A stretch of 64,000 nt of DNA from Acanthosepion pharaonis (GCA_903632075.3 CAHIKZ030004732.1:2066001-2130000), one strand, 5' to 3'. Counted from the stretch's first letter, positions 11,775 to 24,189 are shown. Notes: a model not told the origin generated them from the sequence alone. A program made the numbers and translations.

Positions 11775-11905
11775 GGAAATGATTTTTACTGATACAAGTC
11801 ATACTAATTAACCCATAACTGGAGGAAGAAGAGGTAGAGTCATACCTTTCCCAATGGTATTTGTGTGTAAGTGAATAACAAACCCAAATGGAATTGGAAT
11901 TCTGC
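11775..11905 (-). repeat. SINE-1 fragment
   Basis: Minus-strand SINE-1 body: the phrase TTAACCCATAACTGGAGGAAG followed by TCATACCTTTCCCAATGG and GTGTGTAAGTGAATAAC is diagnostic. It lacks the tail. Confidence 0.6.
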
Positions 11906-12500
11906 TCTCTGATTAAAAATCTCATTGAAATTAACATTTTTTGTAGAATTTTCATTGTTTTTACATTTTCAAAATTCCAACAAGCATGAAGAAATGATAA
12001 AAAATATGGATAATTGTCAGATTTCTCTGAATAAAATTAGAAAAATATTTTGAGTTATAAAATTCCTACTGGAATTATTTCCATTTTGTTTTGCTTGATC
12101 TGAAACAAAAAAATTGTTCAGTTGCCATTGAAGTGAACTGCTATAAGATAGAAAAAAAAACATACATTGACCACTTTCTTGTTTTATGACCTTATTTCAC
12201 AGCTTCACCAGTGTGGATTATTAGCATTGCATTTTGAGTGCGTCAGGGATTTATATGTTTACTTTTAACAAGAACAATGCTACTTTGATTTAACCTTTCA
12301 ACTTTGACCCTTCAACTGACTAACACCTTGAAACTCCTTGTCATATTCACAACATATTTTATCAACCCACATGGCAGAGTCTGTGGCAATTTCCTAATGG
12401 TGACTCTTTTGATGATATTTTCATCATGCGTTAGGTCACTCTATTAGGTCAGGTCACTCTATGTAACCCAGTACTACCTGCTGCATAGTCAGGCTTTTCA
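11906..12500. other. intergenic sequence, nothing recognised
   Basis: AT-rich. A short duplication (AGGTCACTCTAT twice) lies at 12433-12462. Confidence 0.4.
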
Positions 12501-12504
12501 GGAT

Positions 12505-12860
12505 TGATTGATTGATTGATTTGTTTGTTTAGTGGCATATCAACTCCATATGGGTCATTTAATACCAAAATTTAATTTTCTTGACAGCTATGAAGTCATT
12601 TGAAAATTTTAGTATAAATATTTTATTGTTGGTAATTTTTTTATATAAAAATGTATTGCTGGTATTTTTATACTTTCATACTGTTTTCTTTTTGTTTGAA
12701 GGTTCACTATTTACCCATAGATGGGACCCTAACAAGTGCTACCACCCCAGGTCAGGGTGGACCTGGGAACAACAACAACTTAAAAGCTCCAAACTCCTAA
12801 TCAGAAGCCTTGCTTCCAGAGGTTGTTTATCATCATACCCAACACTATTTCAGGTGAGGA
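12505..12860 (+). repeat. dispersed repeat D2, copy 1
   Basis: One of four copies of a roughly 340-bp repeat. Shared landmarks: TTTAGTGGCATATCAAC, ATGGGT.ATTTAATACCA, AATGTATTGCTGGTA, TTTTATACTTTCATA, GGGACCCTAACA, GTGCTACCA, GACCTGGGAACA, and a tail mentioning TTTATC.TCATACCC. Other copies lie at 32675-33010 (+), 37805-38030 (+) and 47690-48050 (-). No coding capacity is seen; probably a SINE or other non-autonomous element. Confidence 0.7.
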
Positions 12861-13484
12861 TGGCGAGACACTCAGAAGAATTAAAGGCAAATGTAGAGTC
12901 AATGGCTATCTAACACAATGGCTATGTATGCAGCCAGTGTGTTGATGACATGTATTGCTGGATGGAAAGCTTCCAAGACTGAAGTCAACATCACAGCATT
13001 AAACAATGGTTACGTGTTCATGATTCAAACTGGAGGACATTAGCTGTAGTTTGACCAGGAGAGGTCTACTTGCCCAAGACTTACAATGCAGGAATTAATA
13101 TTTCTCTGGCTTTCAACTTGGATATGTGGAGAGAACTGGTTGGTTGGTAGATTTTGTTTAGCTGTATATCAGCCTCTGTGGGTTATTTAATGCTGAAATC
13201 TAGATATTTCGTATGCAATTTTATGCTTTCAACTACAGATATTTTGTACATAATTTTATGCTTTCAGAATAAAAAAGTATGTGTTTTTAGATGTACAGTG
13301 TGTGATGAGTAAATTGTTGCTATTTTATATTTTTAATTTTGTGCATGTCCATTGTTTTAACCTCATTTTTGGTTTATGGGCTAGTCTCTTTTTCTTTGAT
13401 AAGCTCACCATACAGGAACTTCCTAAAGATTCTACTATCTACTATTCTCACTAAATGACCAATTCATCTCAGAAAATTTTGACT
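12861..13484. other. intergenic sequence with D2-like scrap
   Basis: At 13157-13200 TTTTGTTTAGCTGTATATCA and GGTTATTTAATGC resemble the start of D2. A 45-bp unit ending TTTTATGCTTTCA is duplicated at about 13210-13267. Otherwise nothing. Confidence 0.4.
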
Positions 13485-13745
13485 AATCATAGCTTCAGTC
13501 AGTCAGTTATGTGCCATGTGTGTTTCACACTTATGCGATCATGTAACTTTTGATACATGGCAGATTTTTTCCCACAGTAGGTTGCCATTTCTTTCTGTGG
13601 TAAACCAGTTGCCATCCAAGGCTATAGAGCCTGGTCTGTCCTGCTATTTACCCATAGCTGGGGGGAGAAGAAGAGGATTCATACCTTTCCCAAGGGTATT
13701 AACACGTAAGTGAATGTAATGGATTCGACTGGAATCATAGCTTCA
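13485..13745 (-). mobile_element. SINE-1, 5'-truncated, with 13-bp target duplication
   Basis: The 235-bp body (13498-13732) is flanked by AATCATAGCTTCA at 13485-13497 and 13733-13745, a perfect 13-bp direct repeat. Read on the minus strand it starts CCAGTCGAATCCATTACATT and ends in the family tail CATAACTGACTGAC. The tRNA-like head with its A and B boxes is missing, as expected when reverse transcription stops early. The intact duplication shows target-primed insertion driven by a LINE partner. Confidence 0.85.
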
Positions 13746-14925
13746 CTACTCTGAAATTATCTTAGTAAAACCTCTACATTATTAACAAGCATCTTCCCAT
13801 GTATAGCAAGAAATGATCAAACTGCCTCTGTTCATCCCATGGGTGTATGCATGGGAAAGTTTAAACTTGCTTTGGTCTCAGTCATGCTGAGATCACATTT
13901 TAACAGCTTGCCAAATGTGTCACTTAACAAAGATTTCTTTGTCCAGAATAAATGTTATGCTTAATGTACTAAGTATATAAACTTATCAACATAATAATTC
14001 TATGAAAGCCTTCTATTTTGTTATATGGTAGGTTATAAGCATCAAATTATAATACTTTAACTAAAATATACTCATGGATTAATTTCTGTTGTTACTTCAG
14101 ATAACCATTAAAAAAAACAATTGTTTGATTAGCTTTAAATATCTGAACCAAGTATTGTAAGTGTAGACTCTTCCATCTTTCCTTTTTTTATTTAATTATT
14201 TGATCCAATTTTCCCTTTACATTTTGACAAGGAAATATGCAAAAAATATCTTAAAAATTTGACTTGTAAAATTTATACAGACTTGTTTCTCTTGAAAGAT
14301 ATTGATGCCTGAAACCCTTTTTTTCTTCTTCAATTGTTAATCACATATGTTCTTGGCATTAGTTTAAAATGCCTCATTCCTTTTTCCATATATGATAATT
14401 ATTTTGCCTTAAGTTTGTATTTTCTTGATTTCAGATGAAAACTTGGAAATTTTCCAACATATTTCAGTGAAATTTTTACTTTCCAAAATTATAGTCAGGA
14501 TATAGGGAAAAAAGGTGGAGTTAGTTTAAACTGACAACTAGTATCATCTGCATTAAAGTCAAAGCATAAAATCAATGAATAAAATTAGAATTGATCTTTA
14601 AATATAGACAACTATAAAACTGAATTTCTTGTATAAATGGTAACATTAATTATTTTTTGTTTCTGACTCTCTCTTTTTAAAAAGTTTAATAAGGTTAGGA
14701 TATTTTTACATTCAGTGTTTTGCAAAGTAGCAGTAGAAATTTTAAAATTATTTTTAGTACCTGACCCACAAAACTTCATCTGCTTCTACTTTAGAGAAAC
14801 CTTTAGTAAATTAGTGATGCATACCATTGGTTGCTATGTTTAGTTTTATTTATATCTATCTCCCTGTATATTTACATACATATATATTTAGATTTATCTG
14901 TGGGTAATTCTTGTCAGAATTTGTT
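13746..14925. other. AT-rich intergenic sequence, nothing recognised
   Basis: Nearly 1.2 kb without a credible frame or a repeat shared within the window. Confidence 0.4.
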
Positions 14926-16110
14926 AGATGAGGAATTATCAATATTATATACAATGACATTCAGACCAGCATATTCAATGCCTTGTTGACAAATGGTTGC
15001 CATGGTCTCATGGGCTCTGCACCACACCCAAGTCCTGTCATAAGTTCTAAATAACTAAAATTGTAACTCATTGGACTACAGCTAACAGTTTCAGTTCTCC
15101 AAGGTTCAAGTAGCAACAAATATCATGAGTGAAAGTTAATCACTGTGTGTTTTTGTGGTAATAGAATTATTATTGGAGGGTTCTCAGCTCCCATATCTGA
15201 TGGAAAATCAAGATTATTGAACTGACTAACTGGATACACATCTGGCACCTCTTGGAGTGAATGTAAGTATGAATTCAGCCAATGCCACTTGTCTGTTTCC
15301 ATAGTTCGATACCTCTGGTCATTGTAAGTACTCATGGCCAATCACTGCTATACATCTTTAGGTATTCCTGCTACACATGTATATAGACAGATGCCAAATG
15401 TTCCCAAAGTTTTTAAAATGGAATGTCTCATCAAAATGACATCTAGGATCATGGCTCATTCTAACTTTGATAATTCACATTCCCAGATGTCAGATCACAA
15501 CAAGTGAGTTACTGTGTCTGGTATTGTAGTGTCAACAATGGCATTCCAGTAGTTTTGCTTTTGCTTCCATATCTCACAGAACCTTGTCAACAATTGAATA
15601 TGCTGGTCTGAATGTCACAGAACCTGAAGAACAGAACCTGAAGAACAATGAAATGATTTGCTGGAAGTGCATCTAGTACCTTCTCAATTGAATGTAGATG
15701 TGATTTGAGCCAATGCCACTTGCCTGCTACCATAACTTGACATCTGATCATGATAATTAAGTACTCATCACACTGGCTCCTCATCAGGTATTCCTGCTAT
15801 ACATGTAATACTTGTCTATTACTGTGAAAATTTCTAGTTAGACACTTCTGCTTATAATTGTGAAGGGAAGGATACATGGTCAGCCATTATGCTGTCCACA
15901 GTGGGCATTAATGCTTTCTGTTAGGTATTCCAGTTCCACACATGTCATCATAAAGTGAGAGATGTCCCCCACAATTTCAGAACTAATAGGACAACACTGG
16001 ATGATCTTCAGCTCCCCTGTTGCATGGAAACTCAAGAATGCTGAATTGATCTATTGAATTGTGATTTCAGACAGTGTTGTTCATTTATTACCACAGATAA
16101 TTCTAACCAG
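14926..16110. repeat. degenerate local repeats, period about 0.4 kb
   Basis: Phrases recur in order: TCAGACCAGCATATTCAATG (14962) and its inverted relative TTGAATATGCTGGTCTGAAT (15594); GAGTGAATGTAAGTATGAATT (15256) against GAATGTAGATGTGATTTGAG (15690); CAGCCAATGCCACTTG (15277) against AGCCAATGCCACTTG (15707); AGGTATTCCTGCTA.ACATGTA at 15360 and 15786. This looks like an old array of a few related units. No coding potential is seen. Confidence 0.55.
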
Positions 16111-16192
16111 GCACTTTTGGGTATGATAATTAATGGTCCCTGGTTGCTCACTGTGAGGTACATAGTGGACTGTAATGATTTAGTTCTATGTC

Positions 16193-16196
<4 letters not shown>

Positions 16197-16230
<34 letters not shown>

Positions 16231-16257
16231 CTGGATTATACCAACGGATTACTACTA

Positions 16258-16300
<43 letters not shown>
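16197..16300. repeat. two (TA)n tracts around a 32-bp unique spacer
   Basis: (TA)n at 16199-16228 and 16260-16296, separated by a non-repetitive spacer. Frames across it are artefacts. Confidence 0.9.
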
Positions 16301-16302
<2 letters not shown>

Positions 16303-17422
16303 AATCTAAATCCTGTACTTTCTTACTCCTGTTCAAAAAATTCCTCTCTGCTTGACCATATCTTTAGCCATACTTACCACTTATGTTGGATGGTGAGACT
16401 ATTTAACCCACAGTTGGAGGTTTTTAATTCAGAGTTTCCATATATGTTTTTAGAGGGTGGTGCTATTTGTATATTTTTGTTGTTAAATTATATTTTGTGC
16501 GAGTAGAGTCTCTCTTTCTAAGGACTTCTGTTCCTTTATATATATATATTCATTGTCTCATTTAGATAGTACAGGTATATCATGCTTGTAGGCAGTTACC
16601 ATTTAGTAGGAATTTGTATTTTGTTCTGTTGTTAAAGGTAGCAATTTTAGATGTTTGCAATATATTGGTGATTTTTCCTGTAATTGTTTTTATGATTTGT
16701 AACATGTTTTTGGTGCCACTATAAAAAAAGTCGTTCTGTTCAATATTTTCTGCATTTTGCTTGATTTTGAGAAATGTTTATGAATGAGTTTGATGAACCT
16801 TTCACCTATATTTGATTTTATGTTTATTATATCGTTGGCTGAAGTCTACAATTTTTCTGTTTCTGTTGGATTTTTTTTGTTCTGTTTTGTTTATATGTAA
16901 GTTTTGCTGAAAAACTACTGTCTTTTAGTGCCATTTCATACTAGATTTTGGCTTTGTTGAAAATCTTTTTTGTTTGACAAGTTGTCAGATAATCTGCAGC
17001 TGATAGAGAGTGGGATTTGTTTGAGTGTTCTGGGTGGGTGGGTGGTTGGAGAAAGTGTGTATGTAAAGTGGGTTACCTTATTTTTTTGAAAATTTTTATA
17101 TCTTCTTTTCTGATTTAACCAGTTTTTGTCTAATGCAGTTTTTTTGTCATAGGATTATGAACTTGTTGTCTCTGCACAATTCTTGAGTGATAAAAACTGA
17201 AATGAAAACACATAAACCTAAGATAATTAGTAAGATAAATATAGAAATAAATAAACATATAGAAACAAAGATACATTTTTAGTCATATTACCTACATTTT
17301 ATCTTGTGTTCAATACCAACAATCAAAAGCAAACAACAATGACCCCTTATGAATAAAGAATTTATTTTCATTGGTTAGTGTTGGTACATTAATCTTGTAA
17401 ATATATAGATATACATAAAATA
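16301..17422. other. T-rich intergenic sequence, nothing recognised
   Basis: About 1.1 kb. One short TA run at 16538-16550 and a G-rich GGGTGGGTGGGTGGTTGG at 17030-17047. No gene. Confidence 0.4.
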
Positions 17423-17855
17423 TACAGACAAACTTCTCATCAACGGACTAATACCCGGGATGGGTGGTCTGTTAAAGCCGATTGTCTGTAGATGGGAAGG
17501 GAATATTTTTGAGTTATAAATCCACTGTAGTAACTAGTAGTTATGATCATAATGTAAATACTATAAATATGTATATATGACATAAATAATTATATACTGT
17601 AGTATATACATACAGTATATTGTATATATAATCTACTATATCTATCTTTGTTTGCAACTGAAAGGACAACCACTGCCACCAGGTGGTCACTTTGAGAGCT
17701 AATATGACTCGTTCCACAAAGCCCGCAAATTTTGAAATACATTGCTGACACTTTGGAAGGTTTTTTTTTTGCATAACATTTTGCCTGCAGATTTTGTCGG
17801 TTGCATCCGGTCCGTTGATGAGGGGGGGGGTCCATAGATGAGAAGTTTGTCTGTA
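17423..17855. mobile_element. pogo/Tigger-like MITE with TA target duplication
   Basis: The 429-bp element at 17425-17853 starts CAGACAAACTTCTCATCAAC and ends with the inverted form (minus strand CAGACAAACTTCTCATCTAT). TA flanks both ends (17423-17424, 17854-17855). CAG-type inverted repeats with TA duplications are typical of pogo/Tigger non-autonomous elements. An inner GTCCGTTGATGAG at 17811-17823 repeats the left end's CTCATCAACGGAC inverted, so the termini are partly doubled. The 75- and 81-codon minus frames inside carry no DDE motif. Confidence 0.8.
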
Positions 17856-18200
17856 TAGAAATATTATATAGATTATAATAAATAGATTATAAAAAGAATT
17901 AATGGATTTAATCAGTCTTAATAAAACGTTTTTATTACTTCAAACATTATTAAGGTGGATACTTTGTATTTGAAATAGCTGCTCCATATTTATTTATTAG
18001 ACAGTTGTATGAATTTTTCCTGGTTACGTGTGTGTGTGTGTGTGTGCGTGTATGTATGTTTGGGCTCAGCAGTGAGAGTGGAATAAACAAAGCCCAAAGC
18101 TCAAAATAAATGTTGAACAGCTTTTATTTTGTGGTTGAAAGAAAGAATTCAAATAAGTGGGGGAAAAAAGTGGTGTTTCCCAGCTAACAAAGTTCTTGAG
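17856..18200. other. spacer with (GT)n
   Basis: AT-rich spacer with (GT)n at 18029-18049. No gene. Confidence 0.4.
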
Positions 18201-18204
18201 TAGA

Positions 18205-19215
18205 TATTTTTTTAAACATTTCATCCCAAGCAAGGCGGGAGTGGCACTAGCATGCAACGGGTTACAGAGAGTGAAAGTAAGAGAAAAGAGGAGTGTTTGA
18301 GAAAAGAACAAAGAGAAGAATGGTGATCAAGATGAAGGCATCAGAAGATGTCGATTGACATTACATTTAAATTTTTGAAGATTATAATTATCAGGGAAGC
18401 AAGTAAGAGGAAGTGCAAGAGAAGAAACTGTTGGAGTGGAAGAGGTAGTTACATTTAACCGTTTTGACGGTAAAAGAGTGGGACTGAGATGCCAAACTAG
18501 AAGTACATTTATATTCATGCAGTTGGGGCACCAGTAAAAATAGCTCATCAAAGCAGTTGCCATGAAAATATTTGTAGAAAAGACAGAGGGAAGCCATATC
18601 ACATCTGTGAGAAAGTGACAGGAGTTGAGATGCAAGGTTAGGACCCTATCACATTGCATATCCATCTTTGGATTATGTTGAGAACCCCAAGATGAACAGC
18701 AGGGTCACCAGACCATATATGGCAACAGTATTCAATTCAAGGATGAACGGTAGATTTGTTGATTTGAAGGATGGACAAGAAAAACCCTCTGGCGTGACAC
18801 AGAGAACCATCATTCTTAGCAGTAGATGTAGCTATTGATTCAATGTAGTTGTTCCATCACAAGTCAATGGAAAATATGAGACCAAGAAAGCACAGAGAGA
18901 TGCTTTCGTGTAGTTGAGCATCAGCCATGCTGATTGGAGGCAGGAAGATTTCTCTATGGTGAGTAAATGAGAATGGTTTTGGAGGCAATAAAATTTTTGT
19001 AGAGAGAGATTTCTCTGCATGTTCCCACAGGAGGAACAAGAAATCTGGGTGTGAAACTGCTAGGACTGGTATGAATCTTCTGCAGCAAGGGTTGTATGTC
19101 ATTTTCCTTTAGTATGTTTCTCAAAGGGAGATTTCTCTGCCTGTTTCCACAGAAGGAATAAGAAGTCTGAAGTCTAACTGCCAGGGCAGGCCTCATCTTC
19201 TGCAGCAAGGGTTGA
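18205..19215 (-). pseudogene. LINE-A reverse transcriptase, C-terminal half, with internal duplication
   Basis: Minus-strand reading from about 18970 to 18330 gives the LINE-A pattern: a block like LCFLGLIFSIDL.WNNYIESIA, an EYCCHIWSGDPAV segment, LGVLNIIQRWICNVIGS, then LCLFYKYFHGNC, WCPNCMNINVLLVW and CFPDNYNLQKFKCNVNRHLL before the 3' end. Stops and frameshifts break it repeatedly. The family 3' end (TTTCATCCCAAGCAAGGCGG) lies at 18217-18236. Its upstream part (19006-19211) is a tandem duplication of about 117 bp with GAGATTTCTCTGC at the head of each unit. Only the thumb and C-terminal region survive; the palm is absent. Confidence 0.7.
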
Positions 19216-19744
19216 GTATCCTTTCAAGCTAAGCTTGAAGGTTGCAGCACTGTAAAGGAAAAGTAAAATAGAAAGCTGGTCAGGAAGGTAGAGGCCACTG
19301 AAAAGGAAGATTGAAAAGACGCCAAATAGTGCTCTGTCAAGGCTTTTATAACATCTACCCTGCTGATTAATTCCATTGTTCTTATTGCTGAATCAAGCAA
19401 AGTAAGGAAACCCCCACATGCTACAATAGCCAACAAGTGACATAGTTTCTATACAGTGTGTGCTAGATTTCTTGAATCTGTAGGCCAGTATTAAACAGTT
19501 TAATAAATAAAAATGGGGCACCTATTTCAAATACAAAGTATCCACTATAATATTTGAAGTAATGAAAATAGATTATATTAGAATAGGTAGTTTGCTTTTC
19601 TGTAGATGCATCTTCTTAAATGTAAGTGGGAATGTCTTGAAAATTGCAGTCTTTATGCATTCAAAATTCACCATGTTAACCTGAGGTTGTCACTGATATT
19701 TTTAATCAATTGTATATGCTTTTAAGCTTATCTAATGCTCTAAG
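19216..19744. other. unassigned spacer upstream of SINE
   Basis: A 70-codon minus frame (19224-19436) adjoins the LINE-A copy, but I do not recognise it; it may be unrelated flank. Confidence 0.3.
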
Positions 19745-19965
19745 TGGATGTGCGGTAGTGTAATGGGTAGCAGCTCAGAATGAGAAGTTGGAGAGTCAAG
19801 TTCAAATTCCAGTTGAATTTGTCACTTATATATAAATACCCTTGAGAAAGGTATGAAATGATCTCTTCTTGCATCTGTCAGTAAATAGCAGTATAGAGTG
19901 TTCCCTATAACCTTGGCTGACAACTAGTCTCAGAGAAAGAAACCTCTGAATTTAAACTAGTCTGG
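19745..19965 (+). repeat. SINE-1 copy with tRNA-like head
   Basis: It begins at the tRNA-like part (GTAGTGTAATGGGTAGCAGC, an A-box-like sequence; AGTCAAGTTCAAATTCCAG holds a B-box-like GTTCAAATTCC), then the body CTTGAGAAAGGTATGAAATG and TAAATAGCAG. It diverges near 19960 before the family tail. Confidence 0.65.
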
Positions 19966-20029
19966 TGTGGGTTGGATTATCTTGACCAAGACACCTCACT
20001 CCTACTATGGATGCAAGTATATGTGGTAC

Positions 20030-20720
20030 TCCTATGACCCTCATAAATTATGGGACTCATGATTATTATTGTGAATGCTTTGAGTATCAACTACCAAGAA
20101 AAGGAAGGTCATGGCATTCACTGGGCAGCCAGGGCAGCTGAGCATTCAGTGTCGATGAGTCACACTGGCTCATGTAAAGAAATTCAAATATATGGGAACT
20201 ATCATAGATCAAACAGGAAATGGTAATCATAAGATCAGGTTAGGGACAGAAAGATCTACACTTAGGTTCTTTAACACCTTTTAGAAAGACTGTGCTGTTC
20301 ATAAAAGCATCAAGCTCATTAAGATCCTAGTGTGGATGATGACACTTTGTAGATGAACACTGAAAGCTGTCAATACTAACAAACTGATCTTTTTTCAGAC
20401 AACATGCTACAGGCAGTCACTGTGCATGGACCACAAAACCAAATGAGTAAGTCCTGGAGGAGATGAGAACAAAGAGGCAGTTGGTCACAACTATAAGGAA
20501 ACAAAAACTGCAATACTTTGTCCATGTCATCAAGGCCAAGAACCTCTGTATACACATGGAGTGATGCATTGATGGCAGGAGAAGGTGGAGACGGAGGTGG
20601 AAATCAAGGCAATGCTAAACTGAGATTGGATAAGGAGAATGATGGAAGAGTGTCTGATAATTAATGTATGGTATCCATGTACAGCCAAATGCAAGATGGT
20701 TCTTGGAAAGTAGAAGGCTT
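20030..20720 (+). pseudogene. LINE-E reverse transcriptase, C-terminal fragment, badly decayed
   Basis: Scattered plus-strand similarity to the C-terminal part of LINE-E proteins: around 20480-20545 a KLRKQKLQYF.HVI.AKNLC segment (the family's RQLQFLGHI block) and then a glycine- and arginine-rich stretch. No frame stays open long. The flanks give no target duplication. Confidence 0.4.
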
Positions 20721-21109
20721 CTGTTCAGGTAAAAGGATAAACTTGAGCAAAACCTAAATTCTATTGGCATCTCTCTGTTGTCCTTTTACAAAATGATTTC
20801 TGATCAAGTTATGCGGAGGAGTATGTGCATAAAAGGTGTTAGAATTTTTCAGAGGTTGAACAACTATAAATTGAATTGAACAACTATATATTACAAGGCA
20901 GAACATAGAACACCATACTAACTTTTCTACAGTCTTCACAAAGGGTAATATTCCTTGTTCTTTGTGTGGAATGGTGTGGGCATTTTAAGCTAGAGTTAAG
21001 CATCATCGAAGGCATGAAGACAAATAGAGCATCAAGGGTGGAATATGCATCTGAACACTCATAAATTGAAAATGACAGGAGTGTCCTTTATATGTGTGTG
21101 TGTTGAGAT

Positions 21110-21740
21110 CTGCAACCTACCCAGGTTTTTGTCTTTATCTGAGTGTCAGAATTCCATATATTTAACAATAACAGCAACACATCTTTTAAATGAAACATAA
21201 AAAAGGTTATTTTCTGGAGGAAATGTGGAAGTAGAACATCATTTGAAATAACATTTTTATATATTCTTTTCAGAAATACACAATAACAATAAGATATTAA
21301 ATTTCCCTTGCAGTGAAGTTTGTTTTATCAAGTAATTGAGTGTTCTTAGTGTTGTGTGAGATGTGTGGACAGACTTACTTTATGACGATCAGCCTAATGT
21401 CTTTGTCCATGTGTGAACAAGGCCTTAGTTGGCAGTTGTTGGTTCATCTCTTCCACTGTGTGCATGTGTGTGGATACATGTGTACACATGTGTAGATCAA
21501 ACAGGTCACCAAAATTGTTTTGAACCCCAAGAAACAATAAAACTTTATTTTTATATCCATAAATGAGATCCAATATCTAATTTCACAAAGAGATGTGATC
21601 TTTTGAATACAAGGTTTTCAGTAGTTAGAAAATAATTTCACTCTGGTTCATGAAAATTTTTTTCTCAAATTTGCAGGAGTGGTAAAAGAAGTTATCATTG
21701 TTATTTTCTAAATGGTGTAAAATAACATATGGTAGGTCTA
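21110..21740 (+). repeat. dispersed 0.65 kb repeat D1, copy 2
   Basis: Second copy of the repeat at 2330-3000, same orientation. It retains AATAAAACTTTATTTTTATA, which could serve as a poly(A) signal, but nothing else suggests a transcript. Confidence 0.7.
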
Positions 21741-21839
21741 CAATTATGTCTGCAAGTATTTTGCCAGTATTTACCTAGTAAATATTATTTATCAAACAAG
21801 CCTTCTGATAGGATTTTGTTGGTTGAGAAATATGTATGA

Positions 21840-21841
<2 letters not shown>

Positions 21842-21906
<65 letters not shown>
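21842..21906. repeat. (TA)n(TG)n microsatellite
   Basis: About 19 TA units directly followed by about 13 TG units. Confidence 0.95.
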
Positions 21907-21914
<8 letters not shown>

Positions 21915-22639
21915 TGCATATATGTATATATCAACTCACAAAATCTATTATACTAGACATTGTTTTATTATTAAGTTATACCTGATATGATCCAATGTTG
22001 TGATTGTCTGAATACATTATCATAGTAATATTATCATATTACTTTGCCAATTCTACCAAAATATTGTGGTATACTGAATCTGCATTCTATTTGTAAATTA
22101 TCAAAAACTTTATATCTCATTATTTTCAATACTTTTTTTTAATATTAAACTAAGCTAAAAATAAAACTAAGTAAAGATAATTGATCTGCTGAAATGCATT
22201 ACCTAGCACCTAACTTTGCTTAGATCCACTGTTTGGTTTCACTAAATATTTAGCAAATGCTGATAAATATCAGTATCTGCTGTTTTCCATATGCATGAAT
22301 TCAATGACATACCTTCACTTTGAATGCAGTTTCATTTTTGTAAATTATTAACCATAATAAATGAAAAAAATATTATGGTTATTTGCAAGAAGGCTCAACT
22401 TTTATTGGGATGCCACAAACTCTGATATTGTGGTTCAACATAATCTAATAGGAGACTTTACATTTGGAGTGATCTTCCTATTACATCAGCAAAAGAGTTC
22501 ACTACATAGAAATGGACACTTTACCTCTGTGTAATAGACTCTTCTGGTGATGTAGAAAATTGTTACACAAAAATGTACATATCAATACACATTAGATTTT
22601 ATTTATGTGGTTAATTAACCTGATCTGAATACATTATTC
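21907..22639. other. AT-rich intergenic sequence, nothing recognised
   Basis: No frame or repeat noticed. Confidence 0.4.
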
Positions 22640-23200
22640 AGTAGTGCAAACAAGGGCAGCACATACAATAGCAGTTATCACAGAACTAAGAACCATCTGG
22701 AAAGACAAGGACATCTGCCTGAAATCAAAGATCAGTCTGATGCTTGCCTTCTCAATCTTTCTGTATGAGTGCATATCTTGGATATTAGAATTACAGCAAA
22801 AAATTGGAGCATTAGAAATGAGATGCTACATAACAATCCTTGGCCTCTCCTAAGTGGACTGCATCACACATTAGGGGAAGGTCACTGAATAGAATAACTG
22901 CACTAAGGTTGGTAATGAATGATAATACTTAGGACAAGAACAACACATATAAGATTCATCAGTGGTGCGTAGAAGAAGTAATCAACTGCTAGAAATGAGT
23001 CAAGGAATTCCGCAATGAATTTCCAACTGCAGACCAACATACAGTATTTACTACTGTATCTATATGAATAGGGACATACCCATTATTGTCCATAGGTGTG
23101 CGACAACAATTACATAGTACAAGATGACATCAAATGAGAAACAGACACATTGAAAGACCTGATACCCACAAAAAAGAATTTTCTTTTTAATAGTATTTCA
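22640..23200 (+). pseudogene. LINE-E reverse transcriptase, thumb and C-terminal fragment
   Basis: The frame at 22644-22853 (69 codons) reads QTRAAHTIAVITELRTIWKD, then a FSIFLYECISWIL segment and EMRCYITILGLS. This is the standard region after the catalytic palm in this family (equivalent to the SVLLYGSECWT and MWFYRRMLRI blocks). After a stop, weak similarity runs on to about 23080. No YADD-containing part is attached. Confidence 0.6.
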
Positions 23201-23369
23201 ACTCTTTTAGGGTTACTTAATGGCAGGATATATTTAATTTTTTGTTTGAAGGTTAAATTAATTTAAAATTTTTGTATTGATAGGTTTAGTTTGTATAAAA
23301 GTCAAAAGACACTTTTTTTATATGTCTTGTTTTCATGATGTCTTTCTCCTGAGAGTAAAGAGATTATGC

Positions 23370-23690
23370 AAGGCAGGGACATTTGTCTCCCTCAGGCTAT
23401 ATACCTGCACACTGGACCCTCCAGAAGAGAAAGCTGAAATGGAATGGAGACATCATAAGAGCCAACAGCCTTTCTCTTGCAATCCTATAAGTTAAGCCCC
23501 ATAAGCAAAAGAAACGACAGACAGAGAAAAATGTCACTAAATGGACTAGAGGAGCCTTCACAAAGACATTGGCATTCAATTGAGACATGTTACGGGGGAT
23601 GGTCAGGTGCTCATTTATGCAGCAAATGTATAACTGCACCAGGTCATAGTGATGGTGATGATGATGATGATGATGAAGAGTAGATTATTA
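23370..23690 (+). pseudogene. possible LINE 3' fragment ending in a GAT repeat
   Basis: Two overlapping plus frames (to 23495 and 23683). The second ends in aspartate codons from a short (GAT)n run at 23649-23677. The arrangement resembles the terminal part of LINE ORFs, but no motif is conclusive. Confidence 0.25.
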
Positions 23691-23791
23691 TTATTCTATT
23701 ATTGCTATTGAATATTGGGGAAAATAATAAAAAAAGCTTCTTTGGCATATGAAGTAAAAGTTGGATTTTTAAATTTTCTAATATTAATATT

Positions 23792-24187
23792 ATGTACAAC
23801 AGTGGTGATATACTGAAAGCACTAAGTAGATCCATTTTCCTAGCACTGCCTGAGAAGCAAGGTGCAAATGAATGTAAACTTCATCAGACAATCAGTCTAA
23901 TGAGCCAGTTAACAAATATCCAAATTCTGATGAAGAGAGCATGTAGCCCAATTAGGCCTGAAATAGGACATGAGCAGCGTGGGTTTGTTAAAGGCACTGG
24001 AACAAGAAAGGCAATATTTATGCTCAGAATGATATTAGAAAGAGCAATACAAATGCAGAAGAATGTGTACCTGCATTTTATAGATTATACAAAAATGTCT
24101 GATAAAGTAAATCACAAAACAAAGAACTATTGGAACTGTGAGATAACCTTTGACATATTTGGGAAGGAATGCATATCTCTTGTTTGA
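23792..24187 (+). pseudogene. LINE-E reverse transcriptase, palm N-terminal fragment
   Basis: A 131-codon frame with the fingers/palm signature: NECKLHQTISLMSQL, a R.IRPEIGHEQRGFVKGTGT block (motif with the conserved Q.GF) and AIQMQKNVYLHFIDYTKMSDKV (motif A, in which the FIDY aspartate is kept). It matches the copy at 54037-54438 (-) nearly residue for residue across this stretch. The YADD box is not present before the stop. A 5' and 3' truncated, inactive piece. Confidence 0.75.
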
Positions 24188-24189
24188 AC

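Noticed and set aside
17547..17835. Minus-strand frames inside the pogo-like MITE as a transposase
   Set aside because: 75 and 81 codons only, no DDE or helix-turn-helix motif, and too short for any pogo transposase.
23649..23677. Acidic C-terminal tail (run of aspartates) as a functional protein end
   Set aside because: Produced by a (GAT)n microsatellite at the end of a decayed LINE-like stretch.
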